Origin: Bryum argenteum
Taxonomy: Eukaryota; Streptophyta; Bryopsida; Bryales; Bryaceae
Length of the DNA: 64,000 bases
Direction of reading: 5' to 3'
Assembly (NCBI GenBank): GCA_037043015.1
Contig: CM073327.1
Span: 12,134,727-12,198,726, forward strand
The first letter of the stretch is position 1. The number at the start of each line of letters is the position of its first letter. Positions 1 to 13,036 of this stretch are shown here, piece after piece. The notes beneath the pieces are model-generated. The model ran no database searches, was not told the origin of the DNA, and saw only the letters and a program-made list of their open reading frames with translations. Position numbers and translations under genes: made by a program.

Positions 1-780
1 TCATCAAGAGCAACTTAGGTTCAGTTCTAGGTTTGCTAGGGAACAAATAAAGTGAGAGTTGAAAGGTTAGTGCCTTATCACCCATGAGTATAAGCAGGTT
101 CGGCACAAGCCAAATAAATGTACGGTCCCAAGTTCGGAAATTACAATAAGAGTTGTTTTATTTTCTTTACTTCAATCCATTCGTGCTGCAAGTGAGAAAT
201 ATTTTTGTACCAAAAACCCACATGGCCATTATTTGTGGGGTGAGTGTAAGGATTAGTGCCTAAGCTCGGTTTTAGATTTGGTACTTTACTTTCTTACCTA
301 TAGCTTTCTTTGGTCGTGCTGCAGGTGACAAGGACTTTTACCCATTTGGCCATTGTTGGGGCCAGAGTCTCATTGCATCCACGTAAAGAAAACTTAAAAG
401 CGATTAATCGGGAAGGTAAATCATTAACTTTGACTAGACCAAAAATCTCAAATTGCAATAGGCCATAAACTTAACCTGTAAAAAAAGTAAACTTCAAACC
501 TCTACTTTCGAAATAAATTTCTCGCTCCGCCCTTACCTAGATGCAATGAGACCTTGCCCCATGGTAACTAGAGTACAGAGAATATGTTGTATCTGCTTCA
601 GGAATCTTCTACAATACATATAAATTTTAAATATTTCTTAATTGCAGTTTCTAGAATATTGTGATGATGGGTTCTTACAAGTCCAAAAAATAGTTCTTAA
701 GAACAAATAAATTTAACCAAATAGTTTAGAAGTACATATAAATTTAGGTAGATAAAAAAGGTTTTGTGATTCATTGTTGG
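1..780. repeat. Dispersed segment, copy 1 (paired with 40118-40740)
   Basis: AT-rich non-coding DNA without a convincing frame. It is recognisably the same sequence as 40118-40740: both carry the phrases gttgaaaggt/attgaaaggtcagtgcc, ccattcgtgctgc and gcaatgagaccttgcccc in the same order. In both copies a satellite array follows directly, so the two loci look like one duplicated segment whose array length has since changed. Confidence 0.7.
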
Positions 781-3480
781 GTATCGAAGGTAAAACCCTT
801 ACGAGCATCGCATTCACAATAAAACACCATTCCCAGTGTCACTGATTCATTCTTGGGTATTTAACCTCAGACCTTCACTAGGGTAGTATTGACAATACGA
901 CGCTATTTATAGTGTAGTAAAAGATCTCACAAAATTCTTTTTTTGGTATCAAATCAAATAGTGTGAGGATAATATCATTGAGAATACTACCCCATTGGAA
1001 GTGTCAACTTCACCAAACTAGAGTCTCACATGAGGTAGGCAACCTCAAATATTAGTTTGAATTGAGGGGGAGGTGGATAAAAGGGTTCTCTGATTCATTC
1101 TTTGGTATCAGAACTGAAACCTTCACGTGGATAATGTTATGAGTAGGACTCCATTTCCAGGGTCTATAATGCATTCTTCAGTATCAAAACTCTGACCTTG
1201 AGATTAATAGTAGTCACAATACAATGCATTCTTCAATATCAAAACTCTGACCTTCAGGTGGATGGTACTCACAATACGACAAGGTGTCCAAAGTCGTCAA
1301 AGAGCTCTCAGTTCTACTTTGGTATCAAATCAGGGAGGGTGAGGTCGATACCATTCACAATACAACACTATTGGAAGTGTCAACTTCAACAAAGTTTGAT
1401 CCCAAATGTGGAGGGCAACATCAAATCACGGAGCATGAGGTTGATACCATTGAGAATACAACACTATTGGAAGTGTCAGCTTTAACAAAGTTCAGTCTTA
1501 CATGTGGAGGACAACATCAAACATTAGTTTCAATTAAAAGGGTTCTCTAATTCATTCTTTTGTATCAAAAGTAAAACCTTGACGTGGATAGTATTGAGAG
1601 TAGGACTCCATTTCTAGGTTTGTAATACATTCTTCAGTATCAAAACTCTTACCTTGAGCTTCATAGTATTGACAACACGACAAGGTGTCCAATGTCGTCA
1701 TAGAGCTCTCAGATTCTTCTTTGGCATCAAATCAGGGAGCGTGAGGTTGATACCATTGAGAATACAACATCATTGGAAGTGTCAACTTCAACAAGGTTTA
1801 GTCCCACATGTGGAGGGCAACATCAAACATTAGTTTGAATTGAGTGGAGAGGTGGATAAAAGGGTTCTCTAATTCATTCTTTGGTATCAAAACTGAAACC
1901 CAGAGGTGGATAGTATTGAGAGTAGGACTCTATTCCCACGGTCTACAATGCATTCTATAGTATCAAAACTTTGACTTTGAGGTGAATAGTACTGACAATA
2001 CAACAAGGTGCCCAATGTTGTCAAAGAGCTCTTAGATTCTTCTTTGGTATCAAATCAAAGAGGGTGAGGTTGATACCATTGAGAATACAAGACCATTGGA
2101 AGTGTCAATTTCAACAAAGTTTAGTCTCACATGTGGAAGGCAACATAAAACATTAGTTTGAATTGAGGGGGGAGGTGCATAAAAGGGTTCTCAAATTCAT
2201 TCCTTGGTAACAAAACTGAAACCTTGACATGAATAATATTGAGGGTAGGACTCCATTCCCACGGTCTGTAAGGCATTCTTCAGTATCAAAACTCTGACCT
2301 TGAGGTGAATAGTACTGACAATACGACAAGGTGTCGAATTTAGAGGGCTCTCATGTTCTTCTTTGGATCAAATCAAGGAGCGTGAGGTTGATACAATCGA
2401 GAATACAACACTATTGGAAGTGTCAATTTCAACAAAGTTTAGTCTCACATGTGGAGGACAACGTCAAACATTAGTTTGAATTGAGGGGGGGAGGTGGATA
2501 ACATGGTTCATAAATTCATTCTTTGGTATCAAAACTCAAAACCTTGAGGTGGATAGTGTTGAGAGTAGGACTCCATTCCCACGGTCTATAATTCATTCTT
2601 GAATATCAAAACTCTGACCTTAAGGTGCATAGTACTGACAATACGACAAGGTGTCGAATGTCCTCAAAGAGTTCTCAAATTCTTCTTTGGTATCAATCAG
2701 TGAGCGTGAGGTTGATACCACTGAGAATACAACACTATTGGAAGTGTCAGCTTTAACAAAGTTAAGTATCACATGTCGAGGGAAACATCAAACATTAGTT
2801 TGAATTGAGGGTGGAGGTGGATAAAAGGGTTCTCTATCAATTCTTTGGTATCAAAACTGAAACCTTGACGTGGATAGTATTGAGAGTAGGACTCATTCTT
2901 GAGTATCAAAACTCAGACCTTGAGGTGGATAGTGTTGACAATACGATATTGTTCTCAATGTGGTCAAAGAGTTTGGAGATTCATTCTTTGGTAGCAAATC
3001 AGCGAGCGTGAGGTTGATATCATTGAGAATAGACTCCATTTTGAGTGTCAACTTTAACAAAGTTGAGTCTCACATGTGATGGGCAACTTAAAACATTAGT
3101 TTGAATTGAGGGGGGAAGTCGCTACAAGTGGTTTTTGTATTCTTTCTTGTGGATTGGGACCTTGAGGTTGATAGTAGTGTTAGTACGATACGATTGCGAG
3201 TGTCTACTTCAAAAAACTTTTTTTTCACAAGTGGTGAGAAACATCAAACATGTGTTTGAAGTGTGAGGGGAGGTGGGTAAAAAGGGTTTTAAAATTCCTT
3301 CTTGTCTATCGAACCTAAGCCTTGAGGTCCATAGCATTGTCTATTTCTCTCCATTGCCAATGTCTACTTCTACAAACTTTGGTCCGACATCTCGTGCGCA
3401 ACCTCAAAAGTATGTTTGAAGTCCAATCGTAGGTAGATAAAAAGGGTTTGTGATTCATTCGTGGGTATCAAAGCTGAGCC
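780..3480 (-). repeat. Satellite array with ~322-bp dimeric higher-order repeat
   Basis: Tandem array in which the phrase catgtggagg-caacatcaaac recurs near 1500, 1807, 2130, 2450, 2772 and 3076, a spacing of about 304-323 bp. Each period holds two related ~160-bp halves: one with a 'gaggtggataaaagggttc' start and one with 'ttctttggtatcaaatcag'. It is therefore a dimeric higher-order repeat of the 160-bp monomer seen on the opposite strand at 27.5-31.5 kb. Outer units, before about 1030 and after about 3080, are more diverged, as expected at array edges. Short frames within it are chance frames repeated with the unit. Confidence 0.8.
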
Positions 3481-4560
3481 CCTGAGGTGAGGTGCGTAAC
3501 CGGAATTTGAAAGTAGAGGAATATTCATATACTCTTGGTAACCTTGCCTAGGGCCATTGTTTGATGTGTGGATATTGACGATAATGATAATTGTCTTCAT
3601 GAGCAAGGTATCTGTTAGGTTCGGGGGTATAAGTGAAAGGTGTATATGCCATGCCTTTGGCTTGATTCATTTGTGGCGCAGACAAGTGACAAAGATTTGG
3701 AAACCCATGAGGGCCAATAGTTTTGAGGACGATGAAAGCGTCCTCATGGCCTTTCGGGTGTCCTGGCAGTAGTCATGATGTTGCAAATGAGCTCCATTCA
3801 ATGCTGGATTGCCCTGACACCGTTGCTCCTGAAAGTCAGTTGCCAATCCCTTCGATCAATGCTCCCCTTTTCCTTCTCATTTCCTTTCTATCTTCCCCAT
3901 GTTGTCTGGTGGATGACAAACATGTAACAAAGATGCAAACTGTCCTAATTGGATGATTGTGGAGGAATGTATATCATCCGTCACAAAACTTCTTGGTAAG
4001 TGTGAAGTCAATTTTGGTTTATTGAAAGGGTAGAGTGATCATGGTATTTATGAAATAACTTTGTTTTGATTTTTATGTGTTGCCTTTTGAAAGGAACCTA
4101 TAAAGATACTTTGAATTGGATTTCGTAACATGTAGTAATATTAATCTTAGTGTTTCTACTTACATGTGCCATGAGTGCCAACAATGTCGTTTGATTGTCA
4201 ATGGTGATATTTGCCACGATGTAAGTGCCAACAATGACTAGTGTCAGGCTAAGAGTACGATATGGTAAAATGATTTGAATGTTTTATTACAAACTTCTTG
4301 GTAAGTGGGATCTTTTCGACGTTATTGACACCCTTGGCCAAAAGTCAATTGTCAATCCCCTTCAATCGATGCTCCCGCTTTCCCTTCTCTCTTTTGTGGC
4401 AATTCTCTGCTCACCATGTTCTTTGGTGGATGAGAAACTGGTAACACGGTTGCAAAGAATGGATGCTAATTGTCCTACTTAGATGTATGCGGATGAAGTT
4501 GTTTTTGGTGCGTTGAAAGGACAAGGTTAGTGTGGAACAAACCTTCGCTCTCTTTGTATT
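3480..4560. repeat. Dispersed segment, copy 1 (paired with 41390-42210)
   Basis: Non-coding segment that matches 41390-42210 in the same order. It contains an internal partial duplication: the block beginning 'aaagtcagttgccaatccc' near 3833 recurs near 4340 as 'aaagtcaattgtcaatcccc', each followed by 'gatgctcccctttcc' and 'ggtggatgacaaa/gagaaa'. I see no gene. Confidence 0.6.
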
Positions 4561-6365
4561 CTTACAAAGAACTTCCAATTATATTTTAGATTAGGTTTAG
4601 AAAAAAACAATTCTGTTGATATTATTGGTATTAGTGTGACAATTCACAAGACACAAAGTATGTGCCAGAATGAATGTAAAATATGACGGTAGTTTTGAAT
4701 CAACAAAGAGAATTGTATAAAATTTTAATTATAATATATTAAAGACATGAAAATTTCAGTTTCAAATACCTTCATCTAAGTTGTATCTTGAGAGGTATGT
4801 GGTGAGAGTTAGGCACCTACAAATCAAGCCCATACCAAAATAGGAATGTATCTCTTGGTTTGAGAAACAATGCTAATTGTACATTTAAGAAAAGGGGTTT
4901 AAATTTTAGTAAAGTTAGTGCACTTGAATGTGCCATGTTTTCAGTCTAAAGTCAAGAAATTGGAGAATGATTTCAATTCTTGTGTTATGTGAATCGGGCT
5001 ATTAGCCCTTCCACCAAAATTTCAAACTTCATTGGTTTTGTAGCTATAGTATTCAAGGTTATACATTACATGCACTATTCATTCTCGTTAAATCATGTAT
5101 GCTCAGCCCTTACAATTGTGCTTACAATATCATAACTCTCAAAACTTTTTGGATGCTTATACTTGAATCCCTCAAAGAGAGTGAAGCCCAAATAAAGACA
5201 CGTTGACTTTGGTGAGACTTTCAAATACTAAATATGGATCATTTAAGTTGGAACTTTAATAGGATCGTAGAGTTTTTCCACGTCTCTCCACCAAGACCAT
5301 TTATGCTTCAAAATTTCTTCGAAGATATTCACTATCAAGGCATGCTAGCATTCATCTAATACTGCGAGATATCCTCATATATCTGCCCAAAAAAAACCTT
5401 TGAACATTATAATCACACAAATGGTGAGAACTTTGAATCTAAGATTTGATGCACATGTACATGTACAAGTGAACTTCGTTATCGTACGACTACATACTTC
5501 AAACTTATGGAAAATTGAAAATTTACATCTTGCATCAAAAGAGGGTTTTTGGGCAGTTTTAAGGCCACTCTCCTTTACAAACAAGAGCCAGATGACGTTC
5601 AGAAAACGGATGTACTGATACCGTACACTATTGAGAATTTCCTAATAACAGAATCTCATCCCAAATGGTGGAAGGATGGTGGCGTGTAAATTGTAAACTA
5701 TGAAAACCCTTTAATTCATTCGAGAAGGTGAATGCTGCTATCTTACACTACAGATGATTAGGATTTCTTTCAGAAAAAAATAAGATTGCATTCTTATAAA
5801 AACATCCACAATCCGAAAATGCTTTACATATCTCCCATGCAATGATGGTTTTTTCATTACATTGGTGGTAACCATCTTACATCCATTTTGGATATTTTTT
5901 TCCCTCTTGGAATGGAAAGAAAGAGAATGATGATGTTGACATGTTTGGAATTGGGGGTAATGAGAAATGACTAGTTTATTAAGGGTGATTTATGAGGATG
6001 AAATCTCCTTGATGCCATCCCAAAGGCGGCTGGGTGGATAAGGTGCCCCCAACAAAAACTGCAATTACCAACTAACCAAATGGTAGCACCTATTTAGTGC
6101 ATTACTAATTGAGGTGGAAGTACTTGTTTTTGGGAATTTCACTCCTAAAGGAGAGAGGGCCCCGAATTGGGTCAATGTGCTTGCACAAGATATGTTGTTT
6201 TACATAAACTTGAACTTTGTGTGAATGTATTTCAAGTTCTGTATCTTAAGATCTGTACAGTGAAATTCGATAAAAATTTGTGGGTAAACTAATTCCACAG
6301 TTGTAAAGAAAAACCTCTTGATTGGATGCCCTAAAATTGAGCTTTAAAAAATTTGTTCACTGGTG
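4560..6365. other. Unassigned AT-rich stretch
   Basis: No gene recognised. A block at about 5380-5590 (ctttgaacattat, gcatcaaaagaggg, gggcagtttt) is a diverged relative of 55790-55975 inside the CACTA element, so at least that part is transposon-derived. The rest shows no repeat or coding signal that I can support. Confidence 0.4.
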
Positions 6366-6650
6366 TGAGATATGGTCGTCAGGAGGTCACTATTGAGCTT
6401 TCACTATACTTGTGATGCAAGAATCTAAGACTTTCAGTAGGACTTCTCAAGATTAAATTCAAATATCTTTATTCTAGATATGGCCTATCTGGAGGTCATT
6501 GTTGAGCTTTCACTATGCTTGTGATGCAAGAATCTGGGATTTCCGATTGGACTTCTCAAGATTAAATTCAAAAATCTTCACTCACAGATTTCAGAGTGGC
6601 CGTCTGGATGTCACTCTTGAGCTTTCACTATACTTATAATGCACTACAAG
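6366..6650 (+). repeat. Short tandem repeat, ~115 bp x 2.6
   Basis: The phrase 'gagctttcactata/tgcttgtgatgcaagaatct' appears near 6394, 6511 and 6620, with 'ggtcgtcaggaggtcac', 'ggcctatctggaggtcat' and 'ggccgtctggatgtcac' just upstream of each. This is a tandem repeat of about 109-117 bp. It differs from the satellite described elsewhere. Confidence 0.7.
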
Positions 6651-7324
6651 ATTTGTATGCTTTCAAAGCATCTACATTTCTTATTCACCTCCCATCAAAC
6701 TTTACAAAAGGTGTGAGATTGTTAATGACTTATAGCATTTGAGTTTCCCATCCACCTTTCATCAGACTTCACATGAAGATCTAAAACATTGTGAATAAAC
6801 ATTAGACCCAAAGTCCTTTTGTTACTAGAAAAAAAACTTTGTACTATTATCAAATGATATTTGCGGCACCTTATTTACAAGAATAGGTACTGTCTTGTTT
6901 TGTGATAATATTGTTGTTTAGATTCTTCTTACAAGATTGTTATTCATTTGTATAACTTTTAACGAAAGCATAATACTTCAATGAATATAAAGTTTAAGAT
7001 TTGTGTCCTGCCAAAACAATTGAGCTTTTTGTCCACCTCTCATCAAGTTTTTTACAAGGATCTCAAGTTCTTGAACACCAGTGGGCCTAGAGCCCTTCAT
7101 TTTTGGCAATGCAAAATATTGGTAAGGATAGTTGATAAGCTTTCGAGTACCTCACATCAAATTCAAGATCTATAACGATAAGAATCTATATCAATTACAT
7201 CAAGTGGAAGATTTGTACCATGTTAAAGATGTCATATATTGGGCATCTGTAAATAAGTGCTACCACCGTTTCTAGGTTCCCATCAACCAATAAGAGTTTT
7301 TTCTCATCATCCCTCAAATTTTCG
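6651..7324. other. Unassigned stretch with satellite-like fragments
   Basis: No gene seen. Phrases such as 'cacctcccatcaaacttt' and 'cacctttcatcagacttcaca' resemble pieces of the satellite monomers at 10.5 and 27.5 kb, so this may be a strongly decayed satellite edge. Confidence 0.3.
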
Positions 7325-7905
7325 ATTTGGACCCCTGGACGGCAGTTTTAATCATTTTTAATTCAGTCCTTGCGAGTCTACTCCTTCGCATTATAAGCCT
7401 AAAAACCAAACATTTAGGGGGCTCTTTTTCCCTCTCCTCCCTTGCCCCCTCAAGAAACGCTCGTAGCACTGATTTAGAGTTATCCTTATATATGGACTTC
7501 TTTTATCCATATAAAAAAGTTGCAGAATTTGTTAATTCATTCTGCTTAGATAGTGCACATTGTTAAGGTTTGGTGGAAAGTGCATGGGGGAGTTTACCCT
7601 TAGTTTATATTATGTGGTTAGTTAAGCTGGCTAATATCATCACTAATAGAAAAGTGGCTTGAGAAGACCAAGCATTAAACCAACGAGTTCACCACATGTG
7701 GCGAGTATACTCAAGGTCAGTGGGAAAAGTTTCATTTGCATTAAATGGAAGTGTAATCATGTGGTAAACTCAAGCTACTTTTTAACTAGTGTATTTTATT
7801 TACTGAAAATGAACTTTTTTAGTTTAGTCCTTAAAAGAGAAGCTCCACAGTGACCTAGTGACCTCAACGGCCATATCTGAAATCGGTGAATAAATTTTTG
7901 AGAAA
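7325..7905. repeat. Dispersed segment (paired with 15025-15630)
   Basis: Near-collinear with 15025-15630 over about 580 bp, sharing 'gagtctactccttcgcatt', 'tttagggggctctt', 'aagaaacgctcgtagcac', 'acttcttttatccatataaa' and 'ccatatctgaaatc'. Non-coding. Neither copy shows a clear terminal repeat or target duplication, so it may be part of a segmental duplication rather than a transposon. Confidence 0.75.
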
Positions 7906-8344
7906 CCTTCGGATTATATTAAGTTACACTACAAACAACTTATTATGGTTTAATCATGTCACAGAAATACCAAAAATATTACCTAAGTATCACATGGGTA
8001 TCACCCAAGTATCATGTAGGTATCATACAAAATTACCGAATGCTTTTATGAGAAAGGGGATAATAACTGGATTGTGTCAGAAACTTCCCGAACAATGGGG
8101 GGAACTGAATACATGAATAAAATTCTATCCTAATTTTTTTTATATCTCAGTAAAATGAATATTTGAGTTAAAAATGGGATTCACTGCAGAGACGAAGTGT
8201 GCCACCGACAAGATACCCTGTTCCAGAATTCTGTTCAAAGCATGATTCTACAACTCATTCTACAGAGCCCAAAGAGCAGCACCTTTCTACAAGAATCATC
8301 ATGTAGAATGATGAATCATGTTCATAGCATGGGTAGCCTAGTTG
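7906..8344. other. Unassigned AT-rich stretch
   Basis: No gene or clear repeat. A short run of 'aagtatcacatgggtatcacccaagtatcatgtaggtatca' type near 7984-8028 is a local simple repeat of about 10-12 bp. Confidence 0.4.
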
Positions 8345-9900
8345 AGGTAGAGGTACCTGTAACCGCCCGTCTAGGAATTTCTTTTGCATGTTTGAATGTT
8401 GAAGAATTTGGAGGAGAATTGGTTCTGATATGAGAAGAGATCGAAAACATATGCTATTGAGAAATATTGACATTTTGAGGTTGCGTTTGGCAACCCAATG
8501 TTACGACATTGCATTATCACGATGTTTTTGCAATTATCTCAATATTCAAATATCACGATATTCTGAATATCGCTTTGCATTTCATAGCCCTGTAGAACGA
8601 CCTTTGTCATAATTTTTTAAAGAATATTTGTCATCTTTGGTTGTGTTGTGTTGAGTTGTGTTTTGCAGCAAGTTTTGAATATTGAGAATATTCACCTCAA
8701 ACCTCAATATTTGTTTTGTTATGAAATTTGGCAATATTCCAATGTTGGGATATTCGATATTGCAATACTGGTTGGTTGTCATATGCACCATGACCGGTGA
8801 AGATGGTGATATTGGAATTATTGCGATATTGGGTGAATATCATCAAATTCGAGTAGTTGCCAAACACAACCTTATTGATAGTTGTGAGTTCATTACAAAA
8901 TCTTCATAGAGAAAGTTAACCCTCACAAAAAACTTTGTAAGAGAATTAAAATTTGAGTTGAAGAGATGATATATTTTTGCCTCACATGATACTTTTTGTG
9001 TTTTTATATTTCTTCTTTTGAAAGGTAATGCGCGTCCAAGTGTGCGGCATTTGTTTGTCTCTCTTATTTTAGAAATGTTTAGAAACTTCATAACTAAAAA
9101 AATTCTAAGAAATTACAAAAGTTAGAGCTTGTGACCAACTTTGCTAGTTTAGCCCAACTTTCTTTATGTGAATTCTCACTCATACAATTGGTAGCTTTCC
9201 TTTGACATGTTGAAAGGTGAAAATGTCAAAATCAATTTGAACACTCTCTCTCTTCGACATCATTAACTTTGGAAAGTGACAACTTGTTGAAAACTAACAA
9301 CTCTCTCTTTGACATCATTACCTTTGAACATTGTTTTTGCGTCGTGTCATTTCAACTCTAGCATCATTACCTTTGGGGATAGTTGTTTAGGGAGTGCCTC
9401 TCTAACATCATAATTACCTTTGTTGTTTGTATGCCTTTGGTCCCCATCATGGTAAGAAGTGAGTGCAACACAACAAGAGTTGCAGAGGACAGTGAATCCA
9501 TGAACCGTTCTTACAAACATCAAGGCACGACTTGTGTCTGAGAGGGCACAAATCACGGTAAAATTCCTTCAATGTTTGTTGTTTTCTTGCCTTTGATCTC
9601 AACCACGGTAAGAAGTAAATGCATTACAAAAAGAGTTGCACAGTGACATGTGAAAGTCACCACCTGACATGCACAAGGTAGACCGGGTCATCTGTCCACT
9701 TCTTCTTCTTTTCTTCCCCTCCTTTAACTTCATCATGAGCAACGCCACGCCCTTGACTGACTACCATCTCTAAAAAAAAACAAATAAAAAAAAGTTGACA
9801 AATGCCATACTTCCTAAATTTCATCCATTTGCCAGTTTGGCTATGAGAGGTTGCTACTTGCCTGTAGTTGGCCAAGTTAATTGAGATGTCTTGTCATCAA
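8345..9900. repeat. Dispersed segment, copy A of four
   Basis: The most complete copy of a dispersed segment seen again at 18330-19460, 25138-25950 and, partly rearranged, 42240-42930. Shared landmarks are 'gaattggttctgatatgag', the MITE at 8479-8871, 'tttgacatcattacctttg', 'ggtaagaagtaaatgca', 'ccacctgacatgcacaag' and 'ggctatgagaggttgctac'. Non-coding. The 3' part survives best in all copies. Confidence 0.75.
8479..8871. mobile_element. MITE with 16-bp terminal inverted repeats
   Basis: A 393-bp AT-rich element ends in inverted repeats GGTTGCGTTTGGCAAC and (reverse complement of the right end) GGTTGTGTTTGGCAAC, matching at 15 of 16 positions. The interior is rich in 'aatattg' steps. A second copy lies at 18440-18819 in the same sequence context, so the two were duplicated together. 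The terminus resembles GTTTGG-type MITEs of the hAT or PIF classes. I could not read a clean target duplication, so the superfamily is open. Confidence 0.6.
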
Positions 9901-10500
9901 GAACTATATTCCCTCCACTCTTGGAAACCTCAATAAAATATTTCCATGGTTTTGTTTTGCTTTACCATGGGTGGGAATCTTGTTGATAACATTCTTTGGG
10001 TTAGGATATAGGAATTATGTTCACAATTCAATCCTTTGGATTGGGTTTGATGGGGATCTGGAAGTTATGCAATTGCTTTTTTGAGAGGCTATCTAAAAGA
10101 TGGGACGATATTTTGTTTTGTCATGTAAATGTTTATAGATTTGTGTTTACGAAGTAGTTATTCAGTCAAAAGGGAAGAGATTTCAATCACATCAACTTCA
10201 AGAGATTAACCATTTCTTAGCATCTACACTTCTTATCAACGTGGCGTGAGACTTGATACAAAGTTTTAAGGTTGCGCGCCACTAGTGGGCCTGAAGCCAT
10301 AATGTCATTGGCCAAGCATTACTATGTAGTATTTTAGTATGGTTTTGCAGTGTGCTACTTAAAAGAATAAACAATGCTTGTTTCTCTTCTATCATTGTCT
10401 TCAACTTTCTTAATACGAGGTAATTATCCATTCAGCGTTGTTTGTACAACATCATCATAGCCTAGTTACATCAAGTTCAAGAATTTACTCCTTCTAGTTA
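9901..10500. other. Unassigned stretch before satellite B
   Basis: No gene seen. Weak echoes of satellite B occur from about 10190 ('catcaacttcaagagatt', 'cttatcaacgtggcgtgagac', 'cactagtgggcctgaagcc'), suggesting a decayed array border. Confidence 0.35.
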
Positions 10501-11760
10501 GTTATGATTCTTCTCTACTTCCCATAGAATTCATACAAATATTTTATGTTGCCAACCACCAATCGGCCCATAGTTGTCGGAAGTAAAAAGTGATTATGGT
10601 CAGGTGTTCACAATACTTTCAACCTCAAGGTCTGAAGTTTGACTCACAAGAAGCCATCAAAAAGGCCTTTTCATCCACCTCTCATGAATTTATTCCTTTT
10701 AGAATGTTATCATTCATATCTAACTTCTATTGGAATTCAAACAAATCTTTTATGTTGCCCACGGCGCGAGTGGGCCCAAAGATTCTTGAAGTGAACGCTG
10801 ACACTCGTCAGGTGTTCACAATGCTTTCAACTTCAGAATCTGAAGTTTGTGAGTACTGACAATGGTCAGGTGTTGACAATGCTTTCAACCTCTGAATCTA
10901 AAGTTTGTCAGTAGTGACAATGGTCAAGTATGCACTATGCTTTCAACCTTAGAATATGAAGTTAGATTGACAAGAAGGTATAACAATACTCTTTCGATCC
11001 ATATCTCAAAAATTTATTCCTTCGAGATTGTTATGGTTCTCATGTACCTCCCATCAGAATTGAGATAAAGATTTTTTGTCACCCACCAGTGGGATAGAGA
11101 TTTTTTGTCACTTACCAGTGGTTGGCCTAAAGATTTCTGAAGTGAACACTGACATTGGTCAAATGTTGACAATGCTTTCAACATCAGAATATGAAGTTTG
11201 TGAATACTGAATATGGTCAAGGGTGCACAATGCTTTCAACCTCACTATATGAAGTTTGATTAACAAGAAAGCATCACAATATTCTTTTTATCCACATCTC
11301 ACAACGGTATTCCTTCCTGATTGTTTTGGTTCTCATGTACCTCCCATCAGAATTGAAACGAAGATTTTATGCTCCCCAACAGTGGAGGGCCCAAAGATTC
11401 CTAACGTAAACAATCATAATGGTCAGGTGTTCACAATGCTTTCAACATGAGAATGAGAAGTTTCTAAATACTGAGAATGGTCAAGTGTGCACAATGCTTT
11501 CAACCTCACGATATGAAGTTTGATTGACAAGAAGGCATCACAATATCCTTTTCATTCACATCTCAAAAATTTATTTCTTCGAGAAAGTTATGATTATTAT
11601 GTACCTCCTATCAGAATTGAAACAGAGATTTTATGTCGCTTACCAGTTGTGGGCCCAAAGATTCCTGAAGTGAACACTCGCAATGGTGTGGTGTTCTCAA
11701 CACTTTCAACACCAAAATGTGAAGTTTGTGAATACTGACAATGGTTAAGTGTGCACAATG
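10500..11760 (+). repeat. Satellite variant B, ~206-bp units
   Basis: Tandem units of about 206 bp. Each reads roughly: mutation-prone 'aatggtcaggtgttcacaat', 'gctttcaacctcagaat', 'aagaaggcatcacaatat', 'ttattccttc-agattgtta', 'tacctcccatcagaattg', 'gtgggcccaaagattc'. Some units carry an extra ~56-bp copy of the 'gtgaatactgacaatggtc' part. The same variant recurs at 26340-27560. Its 'ggcccaaagattcttgaagtgaac' core corresponds to 'gaccaaagtttcttgaagtagac' of the 160-bp satellite, so the two are related. Confidence 0.8.
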
Positions 11761-12060
11761 CTTTCGACCTCAAAATGTGAAGTGAACACTACCTGTGGGC
11801 CCAAAAATTCTCAGAGTGAACACGTACAGTGTGGAACCAAGGTTTGTAGAAGTAGACATTGGGAATGGTGTGATATTGACAATGCTATGAACTTCACGGT
11901 CCCAAGACTAGTACCCAAAAAGGGGTCTCACAACCCTTTCTATTCACCTCACCTCACACTTCGAATAAATGTTTGAGGTTGAGCACCACTACTGGACCAA
12001 AAGTTTTTTGAAGTAAAAAGTTACACGTGTGTGGTATTGACAATCCTTTCATTCTCAAGG
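11760..12060 (+). repeat. 160-bp satellite, about two units
   Basis: Two diverged units of the 160-bp satellite. The stretch from 'gtagaagtagacattggg' through 'actagtacccaaaaagggg' is almost the same as 31290-31440, including the unusual 'actagtacccaaaaa' variant. This shows that 11.8-13.5 kb and 31.3-33.9 kb descend from one segment. Confidence 0.75.
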
Positions 12061-13036
12061 TCCTAGGTTTCATTTCATTTTGTGAAACTCCCTCTTATAA
12101 ATCGAATTTTCCAAACCCTAAAACCCTTACTACTTGATGCAACCTATGGCCCTGAGCTCCCTTACTCTCATGTTTCTTCCTTCAAAAGCTCAACAAAAAC
12201 AAAATAAACACAAAACTTGAATACAAGGCAGTTCCGTGTTCCAAACAACACTATGAGATCGAAATTTATGACATGCCCAAAGTAAAAGATACATTCTCTA
12301 AGTGAAAATCGAGTACATGTGATACTTTACAAGATTTGAGTTTACATCTACAGTACATTCGATGGTACTACCTTGAGCAAGTGTCACATAGTATTTTGCT
12401 TTCATCTATATATATATGAACTTCAGATAGAATTCTATTGTTTGTGAAGCATGGTACAAATGGTGTGCAATGATACTAGGCTGTGCCTCGTCCATGCAAG
12501 GGTATCTTTCATGAGCTGCTCATCGTCATCTTCTTGGCTTCTTGGCTTCTGATGACAGACCCCAGTGTGCCAGGTACCCACCCCTTCAGAAGACGTACCA
12601 TCTACTCCTAGACTTGACATTTATGCAGACAGAGATAAAAAAACTCCGGCCCACAAGTAACAATCAAAACATTCTAGTGATCCAATTACTCATAAGACTA
12701 GCATATTGCACCCTAATTCAATACTCTGTTTTATCGCATTTTGGTGATGGAAATTTGAATTACTTTACACTATGATATTTTCATCAACAATGCCTCATTC
12801 CATCGGACTTGGTGGAAACCCTCGTGGAATGAGTCATTCTCTTCCCTAGGAATTTCACACTTCTCCTTACAAAGTATCAAATTTCATTCCCTCTTTTTTT
12901 GGATAGATTTGTTGCATGCAATTGTAAGTAGATGGGTATTTCAAAATTCTTGGATATGGTCTCAAAGAGGGTTTGTTTTTGCTACCACTTGCCCTTCTGT
13001 AGGGATTTTAGCCATCTTGATAGTTGAATCTAATTT

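Noticed and set aside
8197-8480. Overlapping 70-78-residue frames on both strands
   Set aside because: No domain, AT-rich flanks, and the sequence leads straight into a MITE-bearing dispersed segment.
12435-12620. Minus-strand peptide with SQEDDDEQLMKDTLAWTR, also readable at 37139-37327 and (opposite strand) about 45480-45610
   Set aside because: It recurs because module M recurs. There are no splice sites or conserved ends, and the flanking residues differ freely, so there is no sign of selection on the protein.
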